Below are positions 44,044 to 56,500 of a DNA stretch of 64,000 nucleotides, piece by piece. How positions within the stretch are numbered: position 1 is the stretch's first letter; each line of letters begins with the position of its first letter. The DNA comes from Siderastrea siderea (lineage: Eukaryota > Cnidaria > Anthozoa > Scleractinia > Rhizangiidae). The stretch covers positions 39,632,377 through 39,696,376 of the forward strand of contig OZ034970.1 of the NCBI GenBank assembly GCA_964030785.1. Reading direction: 5' to 3'. A program made the translations under genes and the position numbers. Below the pieces are notes generated by a model that saw only the letters and a list, made by a program, of their open reading frames with translations, ran no database searches and was not told the origin of the DNA.

Positions 44044-44944
44044 TGCATGGTTCAATTTTACCTGTTACCATCCCCCCCCGGGCAACCCCCGGGATAAGTC
44101 CAGCCCTTCGGGCCCGGGGGTGGGGAATTGTTTGAAACGGTTTTGTCCCGGGGGTAGGGGGCGGGGCAAATCTAAAATAACTCGTTTTTCTTGTGATGCA
44201 CGTCATTAGCTTATCACTTCTCAGTTACCAAATGGCGCCGGACCGCGTAGAGAAGACTGCCTTTTTCCAGGGAAAATCTCTAGAATTTGTAGCAGACTGG
44301 TTGGAGAAGAAAAATCTCTGGAAATTAAAATCTGTATTCAAAGGCACGTTTATTATAAATTGTTAAACGAAGGTTCGTTTGATGCGTACTCGAATGGGTT
44401 CATCAAAAACATAGAAATATTTCTTCAGCGTATTTGTATGAAACAGATGCACGGCTTCAGTTATATTAAACAGAGAACTCAGTCCAGTAATCTTGTGAAA
44501 CAAGCCAAGAAAAACTCCTTTAAAATGCTGTCATCAATTTGCTCTCCGGACCTCTTTTGTGCATGTGCTATATTTAGAATAAAACACGCGGTGAAGAACA
44601 TTCTTTACTCGCCAGCCGAATGCCAGTGCGGTTAGACTTTTTTCTTCAGTTTTCTTTTTCAATGTAGCGTCCATGTTTTTTAATACTATGTAATATCCTT
44701 CGTTCAGTAAACTCTAGAAAAGCGTTTAAGTTCTTGTCAAAACGTCTGGTTGTGCTATTGAACGGAAAACAATTTTGAACACAAAACAACGTATTTGTGG
44801 TCGATGAGGAGTCCCGGGGGTCGGGAATTGTCTCTTTCTGCGTGCCCGGGGGTGGGGAATAGACCGCCAAGTAAGAAAAAAATTGCAAATCCCCGGGGGT
44901 GTGCCCGGGGGGGGGGATGGTAACAGGTAGAATTGAACCCTGCA
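44044..44944. mobile_element. 901-bp element with C/G-rich subterminal repeats and a coding relic
   Basis: Ends are TGCAtGGTTCAATTTTACC and an inverted near copy (GGTTCAATTCTACC), both followed by CTGTTACCATCCCCCC. Repeated 'cccgggggtgggg' words lie inside both ends. Between them a 46-codon frame starts at 44232 (MAPDRVEKTAFFQGKSLEF) and overlaps a second frame to 44635. This looks like the decayed remains of the parent element's protein. Flanking TGCAT on both sides may be the target duplication. Confidence 0.65.
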
Positions 44945-47550
44945 TAAACTTGACGTTTCGTATGCAAGTCAACATACATTTTCAAAAGTGACCGTTACAA
45001 TTTGACAAACCTTTTATACAATAGTTAAATCAAAGAAACATTGTTAATCCAAGAACTGAAGCCAGCTTTTAATGTCAACGTCAGCAGTGAGAAGCTGATA
45101 CTTTATTAATTACCTGTAGCTTTTTATAGATTCACCTGTTAAGGGCCCATTAAAGTATCTCGTTGCTATGATACGCAGTTGCCATGCACGTGCAATTTTA
45201 CTTCCGGTCGTCCGCAAATTTTTCGCGCGCTTTCTGGCCTCCCGGCGCCGGCCCGTCGCCGGTTCAAGTTAGGCTCACAGTCGCCGATAATTTTTTTTAT
45301 TTCGTTGCGACAAACACAAAAGAAACTTTTTTGTTTACTTGTTAAATTGATTTTAATTTTCTGCTTTACGTTTACAACATGTGAGTTGTGCCTTTATTTC
45401 TTAAACTGGGTGTTTCAGTTGAAAATGAGCTCGAAGCTATCCACGTACGCACGTAAACAGAAAGCGCGGCGATGGCTGCAAGTCGCTGGGGAAATGCAGA
45501 TCGCGAAAAGCCGACAGATAACACGCAGTTCTTACAAGGTGTTCTCTGATTGGCTCGATGAAACAATGGGGACTAGAGACTAAATATGGCGGATAGTGGA
45601 ATCGGCGGTGTTTTGCTTCATGACCGTTCTAGAAGTGAACGAAGTGGATAGGAAAGGTATGTTTCAATTTCACTTCGGTTTCACTGGTTAGGCCGTCTGC
45701 ACCTGATATTTAGAGCTGTATAAATTATAGTCGATGTTTGTTTGGAGTTAGGTTTAACATGCTCTGACAAAATCCATCACTGAAAACCTCTGGGAGTAGT
45801 AGATGTTTATGATTCGACGTCGTGCATTTGAGTATTCTATCTTTCTCCAGAAATGCCAAGCGATAAGACGAAGATGAATACCCTAAAAATCATTTCTCGT
45901 TTTCCGTTTTCTAAAATATCCCGCGCAGTCAGAAAGTCTACCGTATATTTCCACGAAAATTTTCAGTCAAACCTCCTATAGTGAGAGTACACAATCTCTG
46001 TCTGGAAAAATTAAGCGATAACAATAACAACAATTTATTATTTTTTACTCCTCATTTTTTCTTATTTTCCCGGCATGGCAACAACATGACAATCTAAAAA
46101 AGTCGCTACCTTACCTATGAGTCTGTAGTAAGCTTACGTTTTACGTACAATTTGGAACAAAACAATGAGTCAAAACACAACTTTATTACTTTCAGCTTCC
46201 TTTAAGTTATCAGATTTATATCTGAAGTGATAATCCGATTACATTTTAACTTGACATGTCTGTTTCAATCAGATGTCACTTTTTAAATACTAACCTGCGA
46301 TCAGGCGTTTTTTTTTTTACAAAATTTCCGCAAGAAAGACTGAATTTCCCATAAACACTTTAATTTATGTATGTTTGCTTTCTAACAATTAACAGCTACC
46401 AAAACCTTGATAAATGATAAAAAGGTGAAATACTTTTGTAGGTAGTATATAGTTCTGGTCATTCCAGGATTCGATCCCAATCACAGCTAATTAAATCGGA
46501 ACAGATGTAAATGTATATCAAGAATCTGCACACATTACAATTGACATACAGTGTAACCCGTACATGTGTAACTATTTGCCTATATGCCAAAATACAAGAA
46601 AAAATTAATTATGAACAACAAGCAAGCTACTTGAATCGCTACCTAGTCAGCAGTAATACTTCTACTGCTTTCTAACAGTACACACAATACCCACACTTTC
46701 ACAAAATATCAATGTATGTAGCAGTTGACTTATGTTGCCTAAGACCTTTTGTTTACATGTGTAATCAAAACCGGCATATTTTCATGCACAAAATAGTTGT
46801 AGACTGATATGTTGATGATTGTCCTCTTTAAAGTCATGCTGCAAAAGTATCTTAACTTAAACATAAACAGAACCTTAACTTGACTGTGCTGTAGTATCAT
46901 CACATATAATCATTAACCAGTAACAGATAAAGTATAGAACTACAAGAAAATCATTGCCAGATTTTTGAGTGTATCAAAGGACATAGTCAGCAGAATAATG
47001 GCTTTGTGTAAGTTAGAGATGTTTAGCACGACCATGCTGATATCCTGTTTTATTTCTTTAGTATTTTGTGAGAATAAAAGTTTTTTTTTTACTATAAAAA
47101 CAGCCCCCTTAGTTGAGACAGACACCCCATTAATACGAATACTTTGTACGGTCCCCCTCACTGCTCAGTATCCATATTACTGGTAACAGGGCTCGAGCAT
47201 ACACAACCTACAAGAACAAATAATGCTCAAAAAGAAAACACGTCCACGTCTGTGACGTGGATGTGGCCTCAGATCAGTAGCACAGTACATATGTACAAAT
47301 GCATAACATGCTAACATGAAATTATTCAAAAGAACTTCAAAATCCATTTGAAATCATTTATATGCATAGAAAATGAACCTTATGACTAGACGAAAAAATT
47401 TAAAAATTCAATAAAAATCCATGTTTTTTTGGCAAATCTGTTAAGTTCAAAATGTTATTGTTTGTGTGAAGGGACAACCTTGTAGCTGTAAACATGGAAC
47501 AGATATGGGAGTTTATATATGCTTAACATCAATAAATTGTACACCTGAAC
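44945..47550. other. Mostly empty spacer; one weak plus-strand ORF
   Basis: A frame at 45179-45583 includes a plausible internal start at 45425 (MSSKLSTYARKQKARRWL), basic and helical. It stops shortly before ATGGCGGAT at 45585, another short frame. A donor-like AAAG|GTATGT follows at 45657. It may mark the 5' end of an unrecognised plus-strand transcript. The rest is AT-rich with no exons seen. Confidence 0.25.
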
Positions 47551-47557
47551 CATGTTA

Positions 47558-50500
47558 CTAATCATTAATATCGCTGACAATAGCAAATCTGTGGAACCTG
47601 TCCCTTGAAATTTTTTGGCCACACTTTAAATGCGATTGTAGTGAATTTTTCTGGGCTTTTACGATGGCCTGGTTTTGGTAAAAGTCCATTAGAAAATTAA
47701 ACAGAAAGTGCAAACCAAAGTTTTGCGCACAGGTGCTCCTTAGCCGCCGTTGATTTTTCCTGGCATTTTCTGATTCCTGCGTACTCGTGGCAACACAGTT
47801 TGCATGCTGGCAAAGGTCAATATTATGAAACAAGCACAAAGGAGACTTGTGTGGTTTGCTTGATGTATGGAAGCGGTCTTGAACCACAAACCTCCTTGTA
47901 GTTCCTGTGTACGGATGCATGTAGGGGGAATCAACTTGACCAGTACTTGTTTTTGTTTCGCCAGTTCTGTACTCTGCTGGTACAATTTCTGGAAAATTGT
48001 GGTCCTTTTAATAAAAAGAATATATAAATTTGTCATGATAGAAAAAATCAAAGAGAGTGCTTGTTATAATGATGGATATTCTACTACTCTATATTTATTT
48101 AGTATGTCTACCTCAAATAAATCATGCTTTATGCTCCCAGTTACTTAAACTCCAGATGTGCAACTGTTTACGGGCTGTGCATTTGCTATTTACTCAATGT
48201 CTGGTATACTAAAACAAGTTTTCACTCAGAGTTGGTTAATAGCACTGAGTAATAAAAATTTTCTTACCCTCAGTGTAGGGGTAGATCTAGGAGGGGTGGG
48301 TTGCAGTGGTTATTTTGAAAAGACTTTTTGGTGGTCAGTTAGAGTCAAACAGACTAACACACAGTGACATAAAAATGCGTAAACCGATTTGCTGTTGTTT
48401 TAACTAAAATTGAGAACACCCTGCACTCCTCCTTTAGAAATTCTTTATCCACCCCTGTCACAGCTTCACATCTCAGTAGATTTCCATCACATGACTATTC
48501 TCCCCCACTTACGGTAGATAAATAATATTATTGTTAATGCATTTTAAAAATCACGTTTTTCTTTTATCTTCCAACTTACAGCAAGCAAGACTGATCAAAA
48601 TTTCCTTACCCGTTTGTAATGGTCGTTGCATACTCTGGACGCTGAAAACAACCAGAAAATTCTCCCCACAGTGTGTTTGCCTTTTCAGGGTCTCTGCACT
48701 CCAAATGTCTCACAAAACCGCATGGAGAGTCATTTATGAGCAGAATTGGTTGGTACTTGACAGACAGGTAGAGATCTGCTGCATCACGAACAGACTCAGC
48801 TAGTATTAATGTCTTGGATGCCACAGTGCACTGGTGGAAGAAGTGACATTGAAAATATACATTATAAAGATTAGTTACTGAACTGTTGCCTAGTAACCTT
48901 TGATCGTGAGGGCAATACATGCCTGGTGGGGGAGGGGGGGTACTCTGGATTTCAAGTGTTGGGAATAATCAAAGGATTTTTTTTTTGAGTTTGAAATTTT
49001 CAATTCCGGGATTTTTTTGGGAAGGAAAATTTGTCAAGTATTTTTTTGGGTGGCTTGACTTAATTAGGGATATTTTTGGGTAATGAAAACAATCTGAAGA
49101 TTGGTGGTAGTGCCCATGTATCCCAGCTGCGTAGTTCTCAAATAAAGTACAACCAAACTTGTTTTGCGGTAGTTTAATGATGGTGTTGCATTACATTGCA
49201 TCTGTTTCATAATGCCATTTATATAATAGTCTGCAAAGTGTCCTGGGGTGTATCCAACAATGCTTCAATTTATTCAATTGATTTCTCATCCATTACGTTT
49301 ATTGCCCGGCTTTATCGTCACTGCAATTCCCTTTTGCTGTAGTGAATTCTTTTGCTTGTGACTTGTGGATTTAAAATGTGAGGTTCACTCGGCATGGGAT
49401 TTTGTGGGGGTTAATTTTTGGTCCTGCCATTTTTGGGGGAGTTTTCAGTGGAAGCCGTAGGGATTTTTTTGGGTTTTGATTTTTGCCCCCATTCCATCAT
49501 CCCTGACACTTGAAATCTGGAGTACCCCCTGGGAATACATGTAGGAGTAAATGGAGTCCAATTTGGTATGTAATCATGTGAGAGGTTACAAAATGAGATG
49601 TCTGTTTAGCAACAATCCAATGTGTCTAATCACGGATATGATTGCTCACAATGGGAAAGTAGTTACCAGCTAATCATAATCATAATTAAAATACTGATGA
49701 AAAATAGCGGTATAACTATGTTATACTTTACACAAAAAAGCTCATTTTTTTTTCTGAGATTCAAAAAAAGCACAGACTCATTACATTGCAATGGCAACTG
49801 TCCTTGATAATTATTACTGTGTGCGTATTAAGTGACGCTTACTGTCCAATAACTTCAGGCACACTGTCTACTAATTAAAATGCTCAAATCAAGGCTGCTG
49901 AATCCAAACAATTGAATACTGCTATAGTTTTGACTGAGTATCATTGATTTTAATTTGTAGTTGATACAACATCCCTGATGATGACCTTGAAGGTGCTTGT
50001 TTTTTAAATCACTTTTTAATTTCTTGTACCCTCGTGCATGTTTTTACTTCATGTTAACTTTTAGCACAAATCATGAAATTAATAAGAATAATGGCATGCA
50101 ACTACAGGTAGCTGATTAGAATTATATTACAATAGTACAAAGATATGAATTTTATTATTTAGTTTTTTTGTTGAGTTTGCACAATGCTTTACAAATGAGA
50201 GCAGAAAGTAAAATATATATTTTTTTAATTTTGCATCGTCAAGGTGCCATTCAGCATTCTTTTATATAGACAAAACAAATTACTTAGATTTTGAAGATTT
50301 CCTAAGATTTCCAAGGCAGCAGTTAGTTCACTGGACAATTGAAAGGCAAAAACATGTTAGCAAATGGGACATCATTGATATCCTTATTACTGAGTATATG
50401 GAAAAAATGTCTCCAGGGTCCTGGGTGTAGTTTTGTATTAATTCTACAAGTGGCCAATTTTGTAGCAAAGCACTCACGTCTGTATCGTAATAGCTTAATA

Positions 50501-53500
50501 TATAAAAACCCTCAGATGGATACATCACATCCTAATACATTATGGGTTATTCATGTAAAGGGCTGTATACAGCTCTTACAAGATGGTGCACAATAGGGCA
50601 ATGAAACAATAAGCAAGAGCCTAACCAATGACGCTAGCCCTAAGAACAATGCATGGGCCTTTATAAATTACCCACTTTGTCAAGTCATGTGTTGTCCTCT
50701 AGAGAAATCAGGGTCTTTGCCTAGGAACAGATTATTGATTCATTTTCATGTGAACTGGATTGGATTTGAAAAAAAAACCCAAGGCAATAAGGTCACTTGT
50801 TGAACTTTTGTTCTTGTTTAATACAGTAAAGGTAAAATGTTATCGTTATAATGTTGTAAACAGTTGTTTTACTCTTTTACACAGCTTACCCCATGCCTGC
50901 AGACCATATGGTAAAACCCGCCGGTTTTGCCAACTTTCTTATTATAGCCATGGCAAGGACAAAAGCCATATAAGATTCCTTTGTACAGAGTCAGCAAGTC
51001 CGATTTCATCTTTGCCTAAAAATGAAATGAACATTCTTGTACACTTTTTTGGTTTGAGGGGGGGGGGGGCAATACTGGCATTTCACATCTTGTACCAGGT
51101 GTCTTCCATCTTTATGGTGATTCCCAACTGGTTTTTTTTTAACTGTGTTTTCCCTATTCCTGCCGCCATTGGAGACATGAACGTTGTTGCTCGTTCTCCA
51201 CTAAATTCGGACTCCGTTAAAAGATGGAATTTGCCTTCAAAATGATACCCCGTTCTGAAAAAAAGGCCAATTTTTCTGCGCCGCCCTAGATTCGTTTTAG
51301 CTTGCAATACCCCGTTTTTCGTGCGTTTAAATGTTATATTCCGTTCTGCGAAACTTCTGGAATGTGGATACCTGGCCGTTCCCGATCTAGGCGGATCATG
51401 CGCGTATAGACATTTGGAAGAGTACACCCCCACCCCGTGGATACGTGTACTGAGGAGCAGGGTAAAAGAACTTTGGAATTCACTAATTTGGGCTTTACAA
51501 AAAAAATAAGGGAGGGCTTAAGGGGGGGGGGGGGGGTATTATTATTTTGTATGGAAAGTGTTGGTTTTACAGAAGAGATTCGTCAATAATTATATTGCAT
51601 GTCATCTTATTTATCTATTTATAATGTGATATTTACCTGCGACCTTCCAGAATAAGGGATTTTGCAGTCCTTACAAAAGTTCTTCAGTTGCTCTGCATTG
51701 TAGTGTTCTAAACAGTTTATGTGGATCTTGCCGGTTTTGATGAGATCATGGAGTGCTGCTTGATCACCTGTTAACCGGTAATAGGTAAAATTTTGTTGTT
51801 TTATAGGAGGACTGATTTCACCATGCTTTTCGAAAATACTAGCTGCTATATGAACTGGGAAATGAACATTTCAGCTAAGACATTTGTTAAATTCTCTTCC
51901 TCTGTCTTAAAGTTTGATATACAGGTAAAGTAGAAAGTAGTAGTTTAATTACAGCAGGACTGTGCTCATACTGTAGCCACTAGCGAATAGCTACGACTTT
52001 CTGACGGTCCCTCAAATCGTAATTGGGTTATATTAATAAAATTTAACCATCACATAGAAAATTGTGGTAAGGAGAAGAGAGTATTTTTCTTTTGTTCTAA
52101 ACAGTTTACTGGGACGAAAGCTGACCGGTACCCCAAAGCCCTCACTTCTCAATTACTCACTAACCATCGGTTTCCCTCGCAGACAGATAAACGCTTTTCT
52201 TCTGTGCCTCAGTATTTAACACCTGTTCTGCTCGAAGTGCAGGCGCAATAACTGGTGGTGAAGTTTCAGCATTAAAGTCTGGCTCAGTGAGGACTCTTGT
52301 GTAGGTGATTTTCTCTAACCAATAAAGCTTTAGATCGTTAAGCATGTCCTCCAGTGTTTTTGTCGTTGTTTGTTACACCCCTCTGTAACAGACCCAGTGG
52401 AATCTTTATCTTCACTGGGTTTTTGGAAAAAACGTCACTGGGTTGGCCAATTTCCCACTGGGTCGGCTTATTTTCCGGTGGGTTTTTTTTCATAAGCTTA
52501 TTCGATACAAAAATGGCCAGTTGTCGAAAATGAGAGGTTTCTATTGTTTTTCCATTATCCCCTTCCCCGCAAGTGGCTTCTTTATAGCGGCTAAATTGAA
52601 GGAACTGTCTTGGTCCAGGGAGGAATTAAAGAGGATTATCGCACAAAAAGTGTAACCTAAGTTAGCAAAGTTACAGCAAGAATCAATGTGGGATCACTAA
52701 CCTTTTTGAGACATGCAAAGGTCAGAGAACGGCCATCAAACTCATCGTAAACAAGCAATGATGTCTTGATAACTGTTCCCTCTGCCTCTTCTTTGCCTAC
52801 GATCTTGATATACCACGGTCTCTTGTGCCTCATGATCACTTTCTGAAGGTTCAGCAACTTCTGTACATGTTTCTGTGCCCGCCGTGGATCTTTCCTCGCA
52901 CACGTCTTCATGTGATTCATCTGATTGCAATGCTCGCTTGATGGAATCTTCAAATTGCTCTGCTATCTCCAGAATTTCGCCGTATGTTTCTGTTGTCATC
53001 AAGAATTTAGTTTCCGTCACTGTGACAGCCTCCTCCAAGAACAAGGTCACTACCCCGTCGTTTCCATCACGCAGCACATGCGCATATCTCATGGAAGCAT
53101 TCTTCCAGTTGAGATCTAGGGAATAGCAAATGTTGACATCATCTCGTGCAGTTTCAACAAGAAAGTCCCCGCGGACTCTGGATCGAGGGCCAAGACTTCT
53201 TAGAGATACATTATGGGTTACTCTCAACAAATTGAAAGGCAACCCGTCAGTTCCACGAAAGGCTACTACCTCTCCCACTTCGAAAGCGTTACTGTTGACA
53301 TAACTAGAAACATCATCCTGATCATGCACGGCGGCTACAGCGACAGCATCTTCTTGTGGAGTCGTTGAGGGTGTGAATATGGAATCCCGTATGGGTGTCG
53401 CATTTAAGGGGCGCCTGGTTGCATGCTGGCCAATAATTGTCGGTGGTGTTCCATACTTCCTCTTCTGGAAATCTCTTAAAGTTTTCATGGGTCTGGACTT

Positions 53501-56500
53501 GGTAACCATGTGAATACCCCTAAGCTTCGCCTTTTGGTCATCAGTCAAGTCTCCTTTACATCCAAGCATGCTCACATACCCCCGACAAAACGCCATCCTC
53601 CCAATGTACAACTGCTTTCTTAACAAAGCTGGGTCAATGTCCTTACCATTTTCCAAGTTGGTCTTAACTTTCCTTAAGTCTTCAGTAGTAAAGCAATGTT
53701 CATGTCTCTGTTGGAACATCGCCCACATTGCGTCCGAAGAGGTCTCGTTGTCGTCAGAGCCTACAGCAGCATACGTGTAAGTGGAGGACACCTCATCTCT
53801 TGTTCTCCTGACACTGACGTTTTGACACATGGTGTTATCTGAAGTGACAGCAGGGATGACGAAGTGAAAAGCCTCAGTGGCGACACGTTTGGAAAACTGT
53901 AGAACAGTTGGGTTATTTCCTGGGTTCTTCTCAGTCACATGGCCATAGAATCCCTCAATCATGCGCGTGCCAAGAGTCTTAACTTTGATTTCGTTCAGAA
54001 GATTCTCCTTTCCGGTGTACTTGAAATAGTCTGACAGATACTGTACACCATTCACAAGAGTTACGTAAAATCCTTCTGCTGTACGTGAAGCCATCGATCC
54101 ATTGGTTATATCAAGTGAAACAGCACCGGTGTAAGTTCGTATGTCTGTGATAATACTTTTTAACTTGTCAGCTGCCGTGATGATATCTGGAAGTGAATCG
54201 ACCAATGTCTTGTTCCTTACAGAGGAAGCGTGAAGTGGATCAGATGAACGAGCTCTTTCTGACACTAATCCCATTGATTCAGCAATATCGTGCCATGTAG
54301 ACTGAAACTGGACAAGGCCTTTTAAAGAAGATGCCATTCGGATAGCACCTTGGAATTCTGACGGGTGCTCTGCTACGTACAAACATGCGCCCCGCGCCGC
54401 TACACCAGCGGGAAAACACAGTTTGGCGGAGTTGCTAGGTCCATCAGTTTGATCAGGATCATTGAGGTGCCCTAGAATCACAGCAGCCGACTGCTCTGAA
54501 AAATTGATCTTGAAAATACAATGCTTTAGGTGGTCAGAGAAGTAGATCTCTCCATCCATTTCACAGAGCCCGAAAGGAAATGCAACACTATGTGCAGCAC
54601 CAAGCTTGAAAGCTTCTTTCACGCCACTGTCTTCGATTATGACAACCTTTACTTCTCCACTCAGTTCGTCAGTGTATAAGCAGTCTGTTACAACAATTAC
54701 ATTATCCGCAAAGTAGAGGCAATCTATTGGGTGGCTTAATTCGGGACTCTCGATAGTGCGGCATATTGTAATTGAAGTGTAATCATCAGAGAGAGCACAG
54801 AGATAAATCTTGCCTGCAACAGGATTGGTCACCAACACTTGTTCTTTATTTGGAAGACCGCTGCGAATACTAAATGGCTGAAATTGCTGACTCTGGCCAA
54901 GTACTTTTAAGGTGCTTACAGACGTCTTGTATGATGGATGGCGAACAATTCGTGCAACGTTTTTCACGATCCTTATTGAGCACAGCTTTGAGTCACAAAC
55001 AAGTAAATCCTGTTCGCCGTTAGTCAAAGCCAAGCCAGAAATAGAAACCCATTTTCCTTTCTCTGAGGGAACACTCTCTGGTGCGAAAGGGACATCGTCA
55101 TCTGGAACTCCTTGATCATTCACCTGTGCACTTCCTTTCGATATCGGGATCAACTTTCGTGGCAATGGTGTCTGTCTGTAACACGATAGGGACTGATTGG
55201 AATCGTCAGTGTAGTATACAACACCTGCCTTTGATATCACCAGAAACAATGGAGAGGAGATGCCCGAGTGATCTTCGGCAAACCAAGGCCTACGAAGTTC
55301 TGGAATGTCAGTCCTTACCAGTTTCTCAACTTCTCCACAAGCATTGATCACTGACTCACTAACTCTTTGCAAGCTCTGCTCATCAGAGTGTTTGTCTAAC
55401 TGGGATATGGCTTTGTGTGATACCCCTTTCAACATTCTTTCCACAACATCATCTTTTGCCGAGGATAGAAGCAAAGATAAATCTGTTGAGTCATATGAGT
55501 GACGACCATCAAAATGCGTACCCCTCTCCAAAGAAGCTTGAGCATTTTTAACCTGGTGGCCGATGTCATAGATGTGGTAGAAAGGGAATTGCAGAGGGCC
55601 GTCACCATCTCGAAATGATTCAACTGAGGTCGATATCTCCTTCCCAAACTTCTCGTATGCGGACTCTTGGTCAGATATTGAAAGAAGTATGCGTGCTCGC
55701 GTGCATGTGTTGTCCTCCCCTGTTCTAATTCTCCCAATGCAGGATTCACAGGGTCGCTCGTCGCAGTTCCAGGTATCATAAATTCCAACGTGAATATGAC
55801 ATATCGCTTTATTTAAAAAGCAATCCTTGCAAAAGGCATTGCAAACAGGAGCCAGCCCGCTTCTTTTTGCCGATTCCAAACAAGCCGTACAGGCTGAGAC
55901 GTATTTCAAAACTTCTGTGACACGACTCTTCACATCGTTGTAGTCCCCAGACTTCTCCAAATGGTATATTGCGATGGGAAACGCTACCATGTCATCCAAG
56001 AGATGTAGCAAGAAGACTTCCCCTTGCTTGACCCAACTTAAGTGGCCATCTTTGAACATCTGAATTAAATTCTCCAGCATTTTCTTATACCCATCTTTCG
56101 AAATGTTCTCTGCATCTTCAACTGTTATTGCAGGTGAAATTCCAAATAAACTCTCTTGGTATAAGCAGGCACCAGGCGAGATTGCTTTCTGGTCAAGTAC
56201 AACTGTAGTAAAGACAACCACGGACTGATCGCAACGAAGAACCATCTTTGATATTCTTTGAAAAATTTCAAGTGCAATTTCAATGAAATTTACAATGACC
56301 CCACTGAAAATGAGGGGAACACAGGCTTTTTTGTACCTCGCAAGGCGGCACTGGCAGCACTAGAGACGGTTTCAACTTGCAATGTTACTGTACAATCTTG
56401 GCGACTCTTCAGAAAAAAGACAAACGATTCCCATGTCGCTGAATTCAAAGTGACTTTGCATTCGCTGTGATTGTAGTAAAGCTGTGCATTCGTTCGAGAA

